43,603 nucleotides of DNA, from NCBI GenBank assembly GCA_007693435.1, contig REDO01000043.1, positions 1 to 43,603 of the forward strand, given 5' to 3'. Positions 9,676 to 19,221 of this stretch are shown here, piece by piece (position 1 is the first letter of the stretch; each line of letters opens with the position of its first letter). A program made the translations under genes and the position numbers. Source of the stretch: Salinarimonadaceae bacterium (lineage in GTDB: Bacteria; Pseudomonadota; Alphaproteobacteria; Rhizobiales; Beijerinckiaceae). Below the pieces are notes generated by a model. That model was not told the DNA's origin. It ran no database searches and was given only the letters and a program-made list of their open reading frames with translations.

Positions 9676-11757
9676 TCATTCGAGCCGCACCGACACGCTC
9701 TGCGTCTCGCCGTTGGCGTCGACGACCGAGATGCGCGCGAAGCCGGCGCCGTCGGGCGGCCACGCGGCCTCGCGCCGCAGCTCCAGCGTCGCCACCGGCG
9801 CGCCGTTGACGAGCCAGGTGAAGGGCGCCGCGCCGCCCTGCGCCTTGAGCGCCAGGGCCTGCCCGCGCTCCCCGTAGTTCAGCCCGAGATCGACCAGCGC
9901 CCCGTCAGGCGGAAAGGCGATGCGCAAGGGCGCGCTCGCCGTCGCCGCGATGGTCTTGGGCCGGTCCTGCCGGATATGGCGCAGGGGAGGGGGCAGCGTC
10001 GCCGTGGTCGCGATGAGCGCATGTTCCGGCGCGGCGATGGGCTCGACCTTGCGCGAAAGCCGCGAGAAGGCGTCGAACAGGATCGGCCCGGCGGCGTTGC
10101 GCCCGGTCAGTCCCGGCGCCGAGCCGCCATCCGCGCGCCCGACCCAGACCGCGATCGTCGTATCCCGGTCGTATCCGACGGCCCATGCGTCGCGGAACCC
10201 GTATGAGGTGCCCGTCTTGTAGGCGAGGAGCCCGCCGAGCGCGCCCTCGGGCGGCGGCGCGCCGCGCAGGATGTCGAACACGTACCAGGCGGCGACGGGC
10301 TCTGCGACGGAAGCGCCAAAGTCTGCGTCAGAGGGCGCGCGGGCGAGCCCGGAATACAGCATCGCCACGTCGCGCAGGCTCACGCCGACCCCGCCGAGGC
10401 CCACCGCGAGGCCGAGAGCCGTCTCGCGCGGCACAACGACCCGTGCGCCGGCCTGCCGCAGGCGCGCGACGAAGCGGGCCGGGCCGACGCGGCTCAGGAG
10501 ATCGACGGTCGGGATGTTGAGCGAGCTTTGCAGCGCGCGCCGCGCCGTCACCGCGCCCAGATGGCCGAGGTCAAAATTCTCCGGCGCATAGGCGCCGAAC
10601 CGCGTCGGGCGGTCCTCCAGAATGGTCTCGGGATGCGCGACGCCGCTCTCGAAGGCGAGCGCGTAGATGAAGGGTTTCAGCGCAGAGCCCGGCGAGCGCA
10701 AGGCCCGCGTCATGTCGATGGCGCCGCGCCGCTCGTGGCGCAGATAGCCGACGGAGCCGACCAGCGCGCGCGTCTCGCCGCTGGCGTTGTCGAGGACGAC
10801 GAGGGCGCCGGAGAGCCCCGGCCCGAGCCGCATGGCGCGCTCCGCGACGAGCGCTTCGAGATCGGTTTGCAGCCGCGCGTCGATGGTCAGGCGGTGGACG
10901 CGCTCGTCCGGCGCCGCCGCCAACGCCTGCTCGGCCACGTGCGCTGCGAGCATGGGGAAGGGCCGTCGCCCGTCCGGGACCGTTTCGCGGGCTGCGCGGT
11001 CCGCGTCCCGAACGTCGATCACGCCGCCCTCCAGCGCCCGCGCCAGCACCTTCGCGCGCGCTGTTTCGGCGACTTGCGGAAACCGGTCGGGCCGGCGCGT
11101 CTCGGGGCTCTGGGGAAGGGCGACGAGGAGCGCGGCTTCCGCGTGGGAGAGCCGCTTCGGCTCGCGCCCGAAATAGGCGATGCTCGCCGCGCGCACGCCT
11201 TCGAGATTGCCGCCATAGGGGGCGAGCAGCAGGTAGAGGTCGAGAATTTCGTCCTTCGACAGCGCGCGCTCCAGCTGCACCGCCCGCACCACCTGCCGGA
11301 GCTTGGCCGCCATGTCTCGCTCGCCGCGCGGCTCCAGAAGGCGGGCGACCTGCATGGTCAGCGTCGAGCCGCCCGAGACGATCCGCCCTGCCGCGATGGC
11401 TTGGCCAGCCGCGCGCAGCATGGCGAGCGGGTCGATCCCGGCGTGTTCGTGGAAGCGCCTGTCCTCGTAGTGGATCAGCATGCGCAGGAATTGCGGATCG
11501 ACGTCATCGCGCGTCACGGGCAGGCGCCAGCGGCCCTCGGGGGTGGTGAACGGGCGAAGCAACTGGCCGCTGCGGTCGAGGACGATCGTCGAGCGCTCCT
11601 GCGCGACGGAAAGATCGAGCGGCCCCATATCGCGCACGAAGCGCGAAAAGCTCGCGCCGAGCGAACCCGCCAGGAGGATCGCGACGAGCGCCAGCGCGCC
11701 GGCGCCGAACGCCCGGGCGCGCCGCACGAAACGCCTGTCGCGAACCTCCGCCGCCAT
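9676..11757 (-). CDS. pbpC: Penicillin-binding protein 1C (glycosyltransferase/transpeptidase)
   Basis: A bifunctional class A peptidoglycan synthase of the PBP1C type, 693 aa, anchored by one N-terminal membrane helix (about residues 14-35). The glycosyltransferase domain carries the EDRRFHEHAGID motif with its catalytic Glu and the GGSTLTMQ segment. The transpeptidase domain has the SxxK nucleophile motif SALK at Ser358, an SLN motif, and KTG at Lys514. A C-terminal PBP1C-specific domain (about 600-693) follows. The open frame runs on upstream, but the ATG at 11757 gives the right membrane-anchor start and sits eight bases after the stop of the alpha-2-macroglobulin gene, so the two are one operon. 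PBP1C next to a bacterial alpha-2-macroglobulin is a known conserved pairing, thought to combine protease trapping with cell-wall repair. Confidence 0.93.
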   Translation of the reverse strand: MAAEVRDRRFVRRARAFGAGALALVAILLAGSLGASFSRFVRDMGPLDLSVAQERSTIVLDRSGQLLRPFTTPEGRWRLPVTRDDVDPQFLRMLIHYEDRRFHEHAGIDPLAMLRAAGQAIAAGRIVSGGSTLTMQVARLLEPRGERDMAAKLRQVVRAVQLERALSKDEILDLYLLLAPYGGNLEGVRAASIAYFGREPKRLSHAEAALLVALPQSPETRRPDRFPQVAETARAKVLARALEGGVIDVRDADRAARETVPDGRRPFPMLAAHVAEQALAAAPDERVHRLTIDARLQTDLEALVAERAMRLGPGLSGALVVLDNASGETRALVGSVGYLRHERRGAIDMTRALRSPGSALKPFIYALAFESGVAHPETILEDRPTRFGAYAPENFDLGHLGAVTARRALQSSLNIPTVDLLSRVGPARFVARLRQAGARVVVPRETALGLAVGLGGVGVSLRDVAMLYSGLARAPSDADFGASVAEPVAAWYVFDILRGAPPPEGALGGLLAYKTGTSYGFRDAWAVGYDRDTTIAVWVGRADGGSAPGLTGRNAAGPILFDAFSRLSRKVEPIAAPEHALIATTATLPPPLRHIRQDRPKTIAATASAPLRIAFPPDGALVDLGLNYGERGQALALKAQGGAAPFTWLVNGAPVATLELRREAAWPPDGAGFARISVVDANGETQSVSVRLE

Positions 11758-11765
11758 GATACTCC

Positions 11766-14700
11766 CTACTCCGCCCGCCCCGTCACCTCGACGGAGCCGA
11801 AGGCTGTGCGCCCGAAGCGCTCGGGGCGATACATGTCCTCGGCGAGCGCCGCCGGATGCACGTAGGTTCCCGGCGCAACGGCCCGCACGACATAGGCCAG
11901 CGTGATGAAGGGCGACTGGCCGGGGCGCCTGTTGAAGGCCGCGACGAAACGGTCGTCGCGATATTCCACATGCGCGATCTCGTCCTCCGCCCTCAGCCAG
12001 GGCAGAGCGGCGAGTTGCGTCCCGTCGACGAGCGCGGGGTTGTCGATCTCGAAACCGGCGGGCAGCCGGTCGACCACGAGAAGCCGGGCGAAGGTGGATT
12101 CGGGCTCCGTGATCCGCAGCACCGCGACGAGCCGGTCGTTCTGCGCGACGCGGGAGGGATCGACCTGCGTTCCGTCGAGCCGGTAATAGCTGCGCTGGAC
12201 CTCGTAGCCGCGCGACTGCGCCGGTTCCGGCGCGACGGGATCGCCGGTGACGGTGAGCGCGACCTGCAATTCCGCTTCGCCGCGATTGACGATGCGCACG
12301 CCCTCCGTCCCCAGCCCCTCGCGGTCGAAGCCGCCGTAATAGGCGCCCGATCTGGCGACGCCGCCGACTTCGAGCATGATCGCCTGCGCGTCGGCCTGGA
12401 CGGCCTGCGCCGCGAGCACCATCCACGCCTGCTCCTGCGTGCTGGTGAAGGGCTGCGCCGCGCGCTCGCGCTCGATCACGGCGGCGATCGGGGAGATCGA
12501 GGCGCGCGAGAGGCCCGCCTCGGACACGAGCACCAGCATCCCCGCGCCGTCGCGCAGGCGCGAGCCGTAATCCGCGCGCCATTCGCGCGCGTCGCTCGTC
12601 TCGCGAAGCGCCGTAACGGCGGAATCGAAGGCGCGTTCGGCGCGGCCGCGATCCCCGAGCAGGGCGAGGCCCGCCGCGATCTGGGCGCGCGCCAGCGGCG
12701 TCTCGAAATCGCCGATGCGGGTGTCGGCGAGATAGCGCAGGTCGCCCATCACCGGCCGGCCGTTGCGCGCCAGCACATAGGCCGCATAGGCGAGGGCGGC
12801 GCCGTCTTCGCCCTCGACCTCCGTGGTGTTGGCGACGAAGTTGCGAAGCGCGTCGAGCGCCTGATCAAGCGCGCGGCGCGGCACGGTGAACCCGCGTTCG
12901 CTAGCGCGGGTGAGGAAATCGGCCACATAGGCGTCGAGCCAGACGTCCTGATCGAAGCCGACGTTCCACAGTCCGAACGCCCCTTGCGAGTTCTGGCGCG
13001 CCAGAACCTGCGCGATCGCGCGCTCGATGCGGCCCGTCGCGTCGGCGTCGGGCGCGAGCGAGTCGCCGGCTTCGAGGTCGCTCAGATAGAGGAGCGGCAG
13101 CGCCTGCGAGACGATCTGCTCGGAGCAGCCGTAAGCGTAGCGGTCGAGCGCCTGCAGCAGCCCCGGAACGTCGAGCGAGGCGAGCGGCGACACGCTCACG
13201 GAAACGCGCCCCGTGCCGGGAAGAATGTCGGCGAGAAGGTCGCGCGTCACGACGAGCGAGCCGCCCGCCTCCAGCCGGCGAAAGTCACGCCGCACGAGCG
13301 CCCCCGTCCCCGCTTGAACCGGCAGGCCGAAGGTGCGCGAAATGTCGAGTTCTCCTCCCGTCAGGCGCGCGGTGACGAGCGCGCGGCCGGGGCCCGCGGC
13401 CGTGATCGGCACGACGACGCTGGCGCGCCCACCTTGCGTCAGCGTGACGGTCTGCGTCAGCGCCGCCGCGTCGGCGAGGAGCGGGCCTTCGATGTCGATA
13501 TCCAGCGCGTATTCGCCCGCCGGCGCTTCCGGGTTGTCGAATTGCAGGTGCAGCCGCGAGCGGTCGCCGACATTCAGGAAGCGCGGCGTCGTGCCCGCGA
13601 TCACCACCGGATCGCGCACCACCACATCCGCCGAGACCTGGCCGACCCGGTCGCGCGACCACGCCACGCCCATGACGCGCACGGTCCCGTTGAAGGGCGG
13701 CAGGTCGAAGGTGACGGTCGCGCGGCCCTGTTCATCGACGCGCACCACGCCCGAATAACGCGCCAGCGGCTCCTGATCGGGCGGCGGCGCGTCGAAGGCC
13801 GGCGGCGCGAAATCGCCGCCCGAGCGCACCGCGCCCACCACGCCCTGCATGCCGTCGATGAGATAGCCGTAGACGTCGCGGAACGCGGCGGCGATCCATT
13901 TCTGGCCAAGGAAGTAGGCCGTCGGATCGGGGCTCTGATGCCGCGTCAGATTCAGAATGCCGACATCGACGGCGGCGAGCGTCACATAAGCTTCCTCGCC
14001 CGGCGCGAGGCCGGAAAGCGTGATCGGTAATTCCAGCGGTCCGCCGGGACGAGCCAGCGCCGGCGTCTCGACCTCCATCGCGATCGTGCGCTCCTCCCGG
14101 TCGATCGAGAACCAGGCGAGGCCGAGCGCGCGGCCGGGCTGTCGGCGCGCGCTCGCGTCGAGCGGTCGATGGGCCAGCGCCACGAGATAGGCGCCGGCGC
14201 CCCAATCCGCCTCGACGGGGATCTCGACGACGTTCTCGCCCGCCTCCACGTCGATCATCCGCGCAAGGCGCACCGTGTCGGAGACGACGAGCAGCGTCGC
14301 CTCGCCGGAGAAGCGCGGATTAAGCGCGACGCGCATGGTCTCGCCCGCCGCATAGGCCTGCCGGTCGAGGGCGAGGTCGAGGAGATCGGGCGTCTCCGCC
14401 GTCGCGTCCCCGGACCAGCCGACCTGGAAGGACACGCTCGCCGGCGCCGCCTCGTTCGCCTGCGCCGTCACATCGAGGCGGTAGCTGCCCCATGAGACGG
14501 GCGCTGAAACGCGCGCGGGTTCGCCGGCGGCGAGGTCGATCGCCCCCGTCGCCACGCGGCTTGTCGTCGTCACCGGCTCGAAGCGCCAGCTTCCCTCGCT
14601 GCGGAACCACTGGTAGCGCCGCTCGACGCGGTAGAGCGTCCAATTCGCCCTTGCGTCGCCGATGCGCTCGCCTGAGGGCCGCGCCGCCACGATGTCGAAA

Positions 14701-16997
14701 CTCGCCTGCGCCCCTTCCGCAAGTTCGCCGAAGGTCTTGCGGATGGCCAGCACCGGGCCGTCCGGCAGGATCGGCAGGGTGAGAGACCGCTCGACGCCGC
14801 GTCCGCCGGGCTCGGATACACGCACGGCGACGCGCGCCTGCAACGGCCGCGCCGCGCTCGTCGCCGGGACGGGCGCGACGAAGGTCGCTGCGCCCTGCGC
14901 GTCCGTCGTCGCTTCGCCCTCGATTTCCGCCGTGAAGGTCTCGACATATTCGTCGGCGAGGCCGACCGCATAGCCCTCGAGCCCCGGCACGCCGCTCTGG
15001 GGCGCCGCCGTCACGGAGACCTCTCCGGTCACCGCGAGCCCGGCTCCGGGCGCGCCGAAGAGGTAATCCGCCTGAACCGCGATCGCCGCCTCTTCGCCCG
15101 GCGCGAGCCGCTCAGTCTGCGGCGTCAGCGTCAGGGCGAGGCGTTCGGGAACGTAATCCTCGACGATGAAGGAGGATTCGCCCACCGCCGGTCCGGCCGG
15201 ATCGACATGGGCCGAGACGCGCCAGGTGCCGCGCATGGCGTCGCCCAGCAGCGAAAAGGAATGCGCGCGTCCGCCAAGCCCCTGATCGGTGACGGCGACG
15301 CGCCTGTCCTCGACGCCGTCGGGCCGGCGCAGCACCAGCGTGAGCGGCAGGTTCGCCGCCGCCTCGCCCTTTGAGTCCCGCAGGAGAGCCGTCAGGTGGA
15401 CCGTCTCGCCGGAGCGATAAACGCCGCGTTCGGGGAAGACGTAGGCTTCGAGCGGGCCGGGCGCCGGGCGTCCCGTGACGCCACGATCCGAGAGATCGAA
15501 GGCCGATTGCAGGAGATCGACGAAACCGTAATCGTCGTCGAGCCGCGCCGTCACCAGCGCCGGCGCGAGCCCGTCCGAGCCGCGCGACAGCCCCGCGCCA
15601 AAACGCGCCCAGCCGTTCTCGTCGGCCTCGACGCTGCCGAGCACCTCGTTGTTGAGCGCGATCAGTTCGACGGTGACCCCGGCGAGCGGGCTGGCGTCCG
15701 CCAGCGAGCGCACGAGCACATGCACGCCGTCCGGGGCGCTCATGGCGGTGAGGCCGAGATCGGAGACGACGAACCATTGCGTGGCGCGCGTGCGCCAGGT
15801 CTCGTCCTCGGATTCGAGCCCCTTCACCCGCGCCGTCATGACGTAGACGCCCGGCTCCAGCGCGCCGACAGCGTCGAGCACGGGGAAGGCGGTGACGACC
15901 TCGCGGTTCGTCTCCGGCGTGATGTCGAGCTCGCCGCTCCAGACGCGCACGCCGCGCTCGTCGCGGATCTGCTGCGCCCGCCAGCCGCGGAGCTGGCCGA
16001 GAAAATCGCGCGCGGCGGTGGCGCCGAGAAGGCCGCGATCGCCGATGCGCTCGATGTCGATCAGCGCCGTCTGCGTGTTCACCGAAACGACGGGAATGCC
16101 CTCCTGCCCGAGACGCGGCAGCACGTAGTTGCGCCCCGTGAAGCGCACCTGCGGAGTGCGGTCGCGCACATAGATCTCGTAATCGCCCGCCGCGAGGAGA
16201 TCCTCGCCGATCGCGGAGGGCAGCCCCCGGCGCAGCACGATGGAATAGCGCTCGCCGAAGCGCAGGCCGTCGACGCAGAGCTGGCGGTCCTCCGCCGTGA
16301 CCGCGACATCGGCCGCGCCCGCCGTGACCACGAAGGGCGCGTAGTCGAAGCGCGCGCGCAAAGGTTCGGAGAAGTTGAAGCACGCACGGGGAGAGGCGGA
16401 ATCGGAATCGACGTCATAGCCGAGGATGCGAAAGCCCCAGGCCGCGCGCAGCTCTTCGTATCGCGCCGTTATCCTCGGCTCCGCTACGCGATCGATGCTC
16501 GCCCTGTAGGCGTCGATGGCGGGGCGCCAGCTCTGGCGCCATGCCTGCGCCTCGCCGAGTTCGGCCAGCGCGCGCGCCTCGCGCCCGCCGTCCGGCGCCA
16601 GGAGATAGGCGCGATAGGCGGCCGCCGCCGCGCGCTCCTGCAACTGGTAACGCTCGCTCCAGTCGGTCGGCGCGATCCGGCGGCTCGCCCGGGCGTAGCC
16701 GAGCCATGCGTCGTAGGATCTGCGATCGGCCAAAGTCGCCGTGGCGAAGGACGCAAGAGCTTCGCGCGCGTTACCGCCCCTGAGAGCCGCCTCGCCCTCG
16801 TCGATAAAGCGCTGCGCGGGACCCGCCGGGCGGCCGATTTCAGCGGTGACCTCGGCCGCGATCTGCGCCTCGATCCGCACCGCGTCCGCTTCGAGCGCCT
16901 GATCGAAAAAGGGCTGTTGCGCCAAGGCGGGCGCCGTCGCGAATACGATGACCAATGCGAGAGTGGATGCGAGCGCGCGGAGGCGGGATACGAACAT
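11766..16997 (-). CDS. Bacterial alpha-2-macroglobulin with thioester, secreted
   Basis: A very large periplasmic protein (1743 aa) of the bacterial alpha-2-macroglobulin family (YfhM type), which traps attacking proteases through a bait region and an internal thioester. A signal peptide covers about residues 1-26, ending ALA-QQ; there is no lipobox cysteine, so unlike the E. coli protein it is not evidently a lipoprotein. MG2-like and other macroglobulin domains fill the first 1200 residues, with repeated beta-rich segments. The thioester motif CSEQ is intact with Cys1291, followed by the alpha-helical TED domain and a C-terminal domain. A GAGGA ribosome site precedes the ATG. It is first in an operon with pbpC. 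A gene for a secreted peptidoglycan-binding protein starts divergently 150 bases away. The family call is firm; that it defends the envelope from proteases is inferred from the family. Confidence 0.93.
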   Translation of the reverse strand: MFVSRLRALASTLALVIVFATAPALAQQPFFDQALEADAVRIEAQIAAEVTAEIGRPAGPAQRFIDEGEAALRGGNAREALASFATATLADRRSYDAWLGYARASRRIAPTDWSERYQLQERAAAAAYRAYLLAPDGGREARALAELGEAQAWRQSWRPAIDAYRASIDRVAEPRITARYEELRAAWGFRILGYDVDSDSASPRACFNFSEPLRARFDYAPFVVTAGAADVAVTAEDRQLCVDGLRFGERYSIVLRRGLPSAIGEDLLAAGDYEIYVRDRTPQVRFTGRNYVLPRLGQEGIPVVSVNTQTALIDIERIGDRGLLGATAARDFLGQLRGWRAQQIRDERGVRVWSGELDITPETNREVVTAFPVLDAVGALEPGVYVMTARVKGLESEDETWRTRATQWFVVSDLGLTAMSAPDGVHVLVRSLADASPLAGVTVELIALNNEVLGSVEADENGWARFGAGLSRGSDGLAPALVTARLDDDYGFVDLLQSAFDLSDRGVTGRPAPGPLEAYVFPERGVYRSGETVHLTALLRDSKGEAAANLPLTLVLRRPDGVEDRRVAVTDQGLGGRAHSFSLLGDAMRGTWRVSAHVDPAGPAVGESSFIVEDYVPERLALTLTPQTERLAPGEEAAIAVQADYLFGAPGAGLAVTGEVSVTAAPQSGVPGLEGYAVGLADEYVETFTAEIEGEATTDAQGAATFVAPVPATSAARPLQARVAVRVSEPGGRGVERSLTLPILPDGPVLAIRKTFGELAEGAQASFDIVAARPSGERIGDARANWTLYRVERRYQWFRSEGSWRFEPVTTTSRVATGAIDLAAGEPARVSAPVSWGSYRLDVTAQANEAAPASVSFQVGWSGDATAETPDLLDLALDRQAYAAGETMRVALNPRFSGEATLLVVSDTVRLARMIDVEAGENVVEIPVEADWGAGAYLVALAHRPLDASARRQPGRALGLAWFSIDREERTIAMEVETPALARPGGPLELPITLSGLAPGEEAYVTLAAVDVGILNLTRHQSPDPTAYFLGQKWIAAAFRDVYGYLIDGMQGVVGAVRSGGDFAPPAFDAPPPDQEPLARYSGVVRVDEQGRATVTFDLPPFNGTVRVMGVAWSRDRVGQVSADVVVRDPVVIAGTTPRFLNVGDRSRLHLQFDNPEAPAGEYALDIDIEGPLLADAAALTQTVTLTQGGRASVVVPITAAGPGRALVTARLTGGELDISRTFGLPVQAGTGALVRRDFRRLEAGGSLVVTRDLLADILPGTGRVSVSVSPLASLDVPGLLQALDRYAYGCSEQIVSQALPLLYLSDLEAGDSLAPDADATGRIERAIAQVLARQNSQGAFGLWNVGFDQDVWLDAYVADFLTRASERGFTVPRRALDQALDALRNFVANTTEVEGEDGAALAYAAYVLARNGRPVMGDLRYLADTRIGDFETPLARAQIAAGLALLGDRGRAERAFDSAVTALRETSDAREWRADYGSRLRDGAGMLVLVSEAGLSRASISPIAAVIERERAAQPFTSTQEQAWMVLAAQAVQADAQAIMLEVGGVARSGAYYGGFDREGLGTEGVRIVNRGEAELQVALTVTGDPVAPEPAQSRGYEVQRSYYRLDGTQVDPSRVAQNDRLVAVLRITEPESTFARLLVVDRLPAGFEIDNPALVDGTQLAALPWLRAEDEIAHVEYRDDRFVAAFNRRPGQSPFITLAYVVRAVAPGTYVHPAALAEDMYRPERFGRTAFGSVEVTGRAE

Positions 16998-17148
16998 GGC
17001 GGCGTCCTCTGCGATGCGGACGGCTCTGCGCCCGCAGCCAATGCTCTGGCGAGGCTATCACCGCCCCGCGCGCCCGCCTAGCCGCGCCGACTCGACCCGG
17101 GCGGCGCGATCTGAGACATTCTCGTCGGTCCATTTCGGGGAGGCGCTT

Positions 17149-18510
17149 ATGCGACGCGTTCGGCGCGGCGGGCGAGGGACGGGGGGAGTGCGGGCGCTCG
17201 CGCTTCTCGCCGCCTTCGCTCTTGCGGGCGAGGCTTTCGCGCAGTCGCCCCGCACCGTGCGGCCGGGGATCACGGCTGAGAACCGCGCCGCTTTCGAGGC
17301 GCTCGAGGCCGCCGAGAGGCGCGCGATCCAGGACGATCTGGTCTGGACCGGGGATTACGTGGGAACCGTCGACGGCGTGTTCGGCCCGCGCACTTTCGAG
17401 GCCATCGTCTCCTGGCAGCGCAGCATGCGCCTGCCGCAATCCGGCGTCCTCTCTGCCGCCGACCGCGCGGAACTCGCCGCGCAGGCGCAGGCCGCGCGTA
17501 ACGAGGTCGGTTTCGCCCTCGTCGACGATCCGCGATCTGGCGCGCGCATCGGCGTGCCGCAGACCCTGTTCTCGAAGCGCTCGGACTCACCGCCCCCGAA
17601 CGGCGCGACGCGCTGGCAGACGCCGGACGAGGGCGTGACCCTCGACACCCGCGTCTTCGCGCCGGGCGAGGCCGATCTCGCCGGGCTCTACGAGCGCCTG
17701 ACGGAGGCCCGCATCGCCGGGCGGACAGTGACCTACAGCGTGCTGCGGGAGAACTTTCTCGTCGTCACCGGCGAGACGGCGGAGGGCAAATTCTACGTGC
17801 GTTATGATTTCGCCCCCGATTCCGGCGCCGGGATCAGGGGCTTCTCGATCGGCTACGCCAAAACGCTCGCGCCGAGCGTTGATCCGCTGGTGCTGGCGAT
17901 CGCCAACAGTTTCGACGCGTTTCCGACGGGAGCCGCAGCGCCGGTCGCGCGCCTCGCATCGCCACCGACATCCGCGCCTTATGCGACGGGCCTCGTCGTC
18001 GGACCCGACGCCGTGCTCACCAGCGCCTCCATCGACGCCTGCGCGCGGCTGCGCATCGGGGATTCGGAAGTGCGCGAAAGGCGCCCGGCGGGCGCCGACG
18101 CGCTCATTCTCACTGTCGCCCACGGGCGCGACTTCATCGCGCCCCCGGTTGCGAATGCGCCCCCGTCCGGCGAGGCGGTCGCGCTCGCGTCTTCGGGGCA
18201 GGGCTATCTCGCCGTCGTTCCGGGATCGCTGGAGGACGGGCGCTTCTTCGCCGCGCTCCAGCCCGGCGCCGCCGGAGCGCCGGTATTCGACCGTGAAGGC
18301 GCGCTCGTCGGCCTCGTGCTCGACGTTGCGCGCGAGCCCGTGCGGATCGCGGGCGTCGCGCCGCCCTCATCGGTGACGCTGGTTCCTGCGGGCTCCTTCG
18401 CCGACGCTCTGGCGGGCGCTCCCTCCGCCGATGCAGGCGAACGCTGGACGGCGGGGCGCCTTTCGCAGACCTATCGCGGGTCCGTGGTCGCGCTCGTTTG
18501 CGCCGACTGA
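17149..18510 (+). CDS. Secreted peptidoglycan-binding protein with degenerate trypsin-like domain
   Basis: A 453-residue exported protein. A signal peptide covers about 1-32 (ends AFA-QS). A peptidoglycan-binding type 1 domain follows (about 45-105; TVDGVFGPRTFEAIVSWQ). A middle region of unknown type spans about 110-265, and a C-terminal domain from about 275 has the layout of a trypsin/HtrA-like protease. Its key positions are changed: the His segment that normally reads LTxAH is LTSASID, and the Ser segment (GxSGGP) reads GAAGAPVF, so both the catalytic His and Ser are gone. It therefore looks like a pseudoprotease that binds rather than cuts. The ATG at 17149 is preferred because GGGGAG precedes it and the signal peptide starts there. 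It faces the alpha-2-macroglobulin gene divergently, suggesting a shared envelope role (inference). Confidence 0.8.
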   Translation: MRRVRRGGRGTGGVRALALLAAFALAGEAFAQSPRTVRPGITAENRAAFEALEAAERRAIQDDLVWTGDYVGTVDGVFGPRTFEAIVSWQRSMRLPQSGVLSAADRAELAAQAQAARNEVGFALVDDPRSGARIGVPQTLFSKRSDSPPPNGATRWQTPDEGVTLDTRVFAPGEADLAGLYERLTEARIAGRTVTYSVLRENFLVVTGETAEGKFYVRYDFAPDSGAGIRGFSIGYAKTLAPSVDPLVLAIANSFDAFPTGAAAPVARLASPPTSAPYATGLVVGPDAVLTSASIDACARLRIGDSEVRERRPAGADALILTVAHGRDFIAPPVANAPPSGEAVALASSGQGYLAVVPGSLEDGRFFAALQPGAAGAPVFDREGALVGLVLDVAREPVRIAGVAPPSSVTLVPAGSFADALAGAPSADAGERWTAGRLSQTYRGSVVALVCAD

Positions 18511-18543
18511 AGCCCCGCCCGCCATTTTCCGCCGGAGAAAGTC

Positions 18544-19221
18544 TTGTCCCTTTCGCCCGATCTCGGCTTTCTCTCCGCCATCGAGCCGTTCGGCGCGCTG
18601 ACGGCGATCATCGATTTCGTCGGCGTCGCCGCCTTCGCCGCGACGGGCGCGCTCGTGGCCTCACGCAAGGAGATGGACATCGTCGGATTCGCGCTGCTCG
18701 GCGCGGTCACGGGCATCGGCGGCGGCACCTTGCGTGACCTGCTGCTGGGGCTCCCCGTCTTCTGGATCGCGGCGCCGGCCTATCTCGTGATCTGCGTCGT
18801 CGTCTCGGCAGTCATCTTCTTCACGGCGCATCTGCCCTATTCGCGCTACCGCCTGATCCTCTGGCTCGACGCGGCGGGGCTCGCGCTCTTTGCGGTGGTC
18901 GGCGCGGAGAAGGCGCTGATCGCGGGGGCGGGGCCGGTCATCGCCGTGGCGATGGGCGTCATCACGGCGACCTTTGGCGGCGTCATCCGCGACGTGCTGG
19001 GCGGCGAGAGCCCGGTGATCCTCAGCCGCGAGATCTACGCCACGGCGGCGCTTGCCGGCGCGCTCGCCTTCGTCGTCCTCGCCGCCCTCGACCTTCCCCG
19101 AGACGCCGCGCTCGCCGGCGCGCTGGCGCTCGGCTTCGCGGTGCGCGGCGCCGCCATCAGCCTCGGCTGGTCCCTGCCGCGATACCGGCCGAGGCCGGGA
19201 CGGCGGCCGGAGGATGTGTGA
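18544..19221 (+). CDS. UPF0126/TRIC-type integral membrane protein
   Basis: A 225-residue polytopic membrane protein with seven predicted hydrophobic helices built as two repeats. Each repeat carries a glycine-rich signature: GIGGGTLRDLL in the first and TFGGVIRDVL in the second. This is the UPF0126 (YicG/YadS) family, whose structures resemble trimeric intracellular cation channels; some members have been linked to amino-acid (glycine) export or uptake. The start appears to be TTG at 18544, preceded by GGAGAAAG, because no ATG occurs early enough to include the first helix. It lies 33 bases after the peptidoglycan-binding gene in the same direction and may be cotranscribed. The substrate cannot be read from the sequence. 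Confidence 0.85.
   Translation: MSLSPDLGFLSAIEPFGALTAIIDFVGVAAFAATGALVASRKEMDIVGFALLGAVTGIGGGTLRDLLLGLPVFWIAAPAYLVICVVVSAVIFFTAHLPYSRYRLILWLDAAGLALFAVVGAEKALIAGAGPVIAVAMGVITATFGGVIRDVLGGESPVILSREIYATAALAGALAFVVLAALDLPRDAALAGALALGFAVRGAAISLGWSLPRYRPRPGRRPEDV

Noticed and set aside
11757-12582. The pbpC frame stays open for another 275 codons into the A2M gene
   Set aside because: That part is out-of-frame A2M sequence, low in complexity; the ATG at 11757 starts the real membrane anchor.
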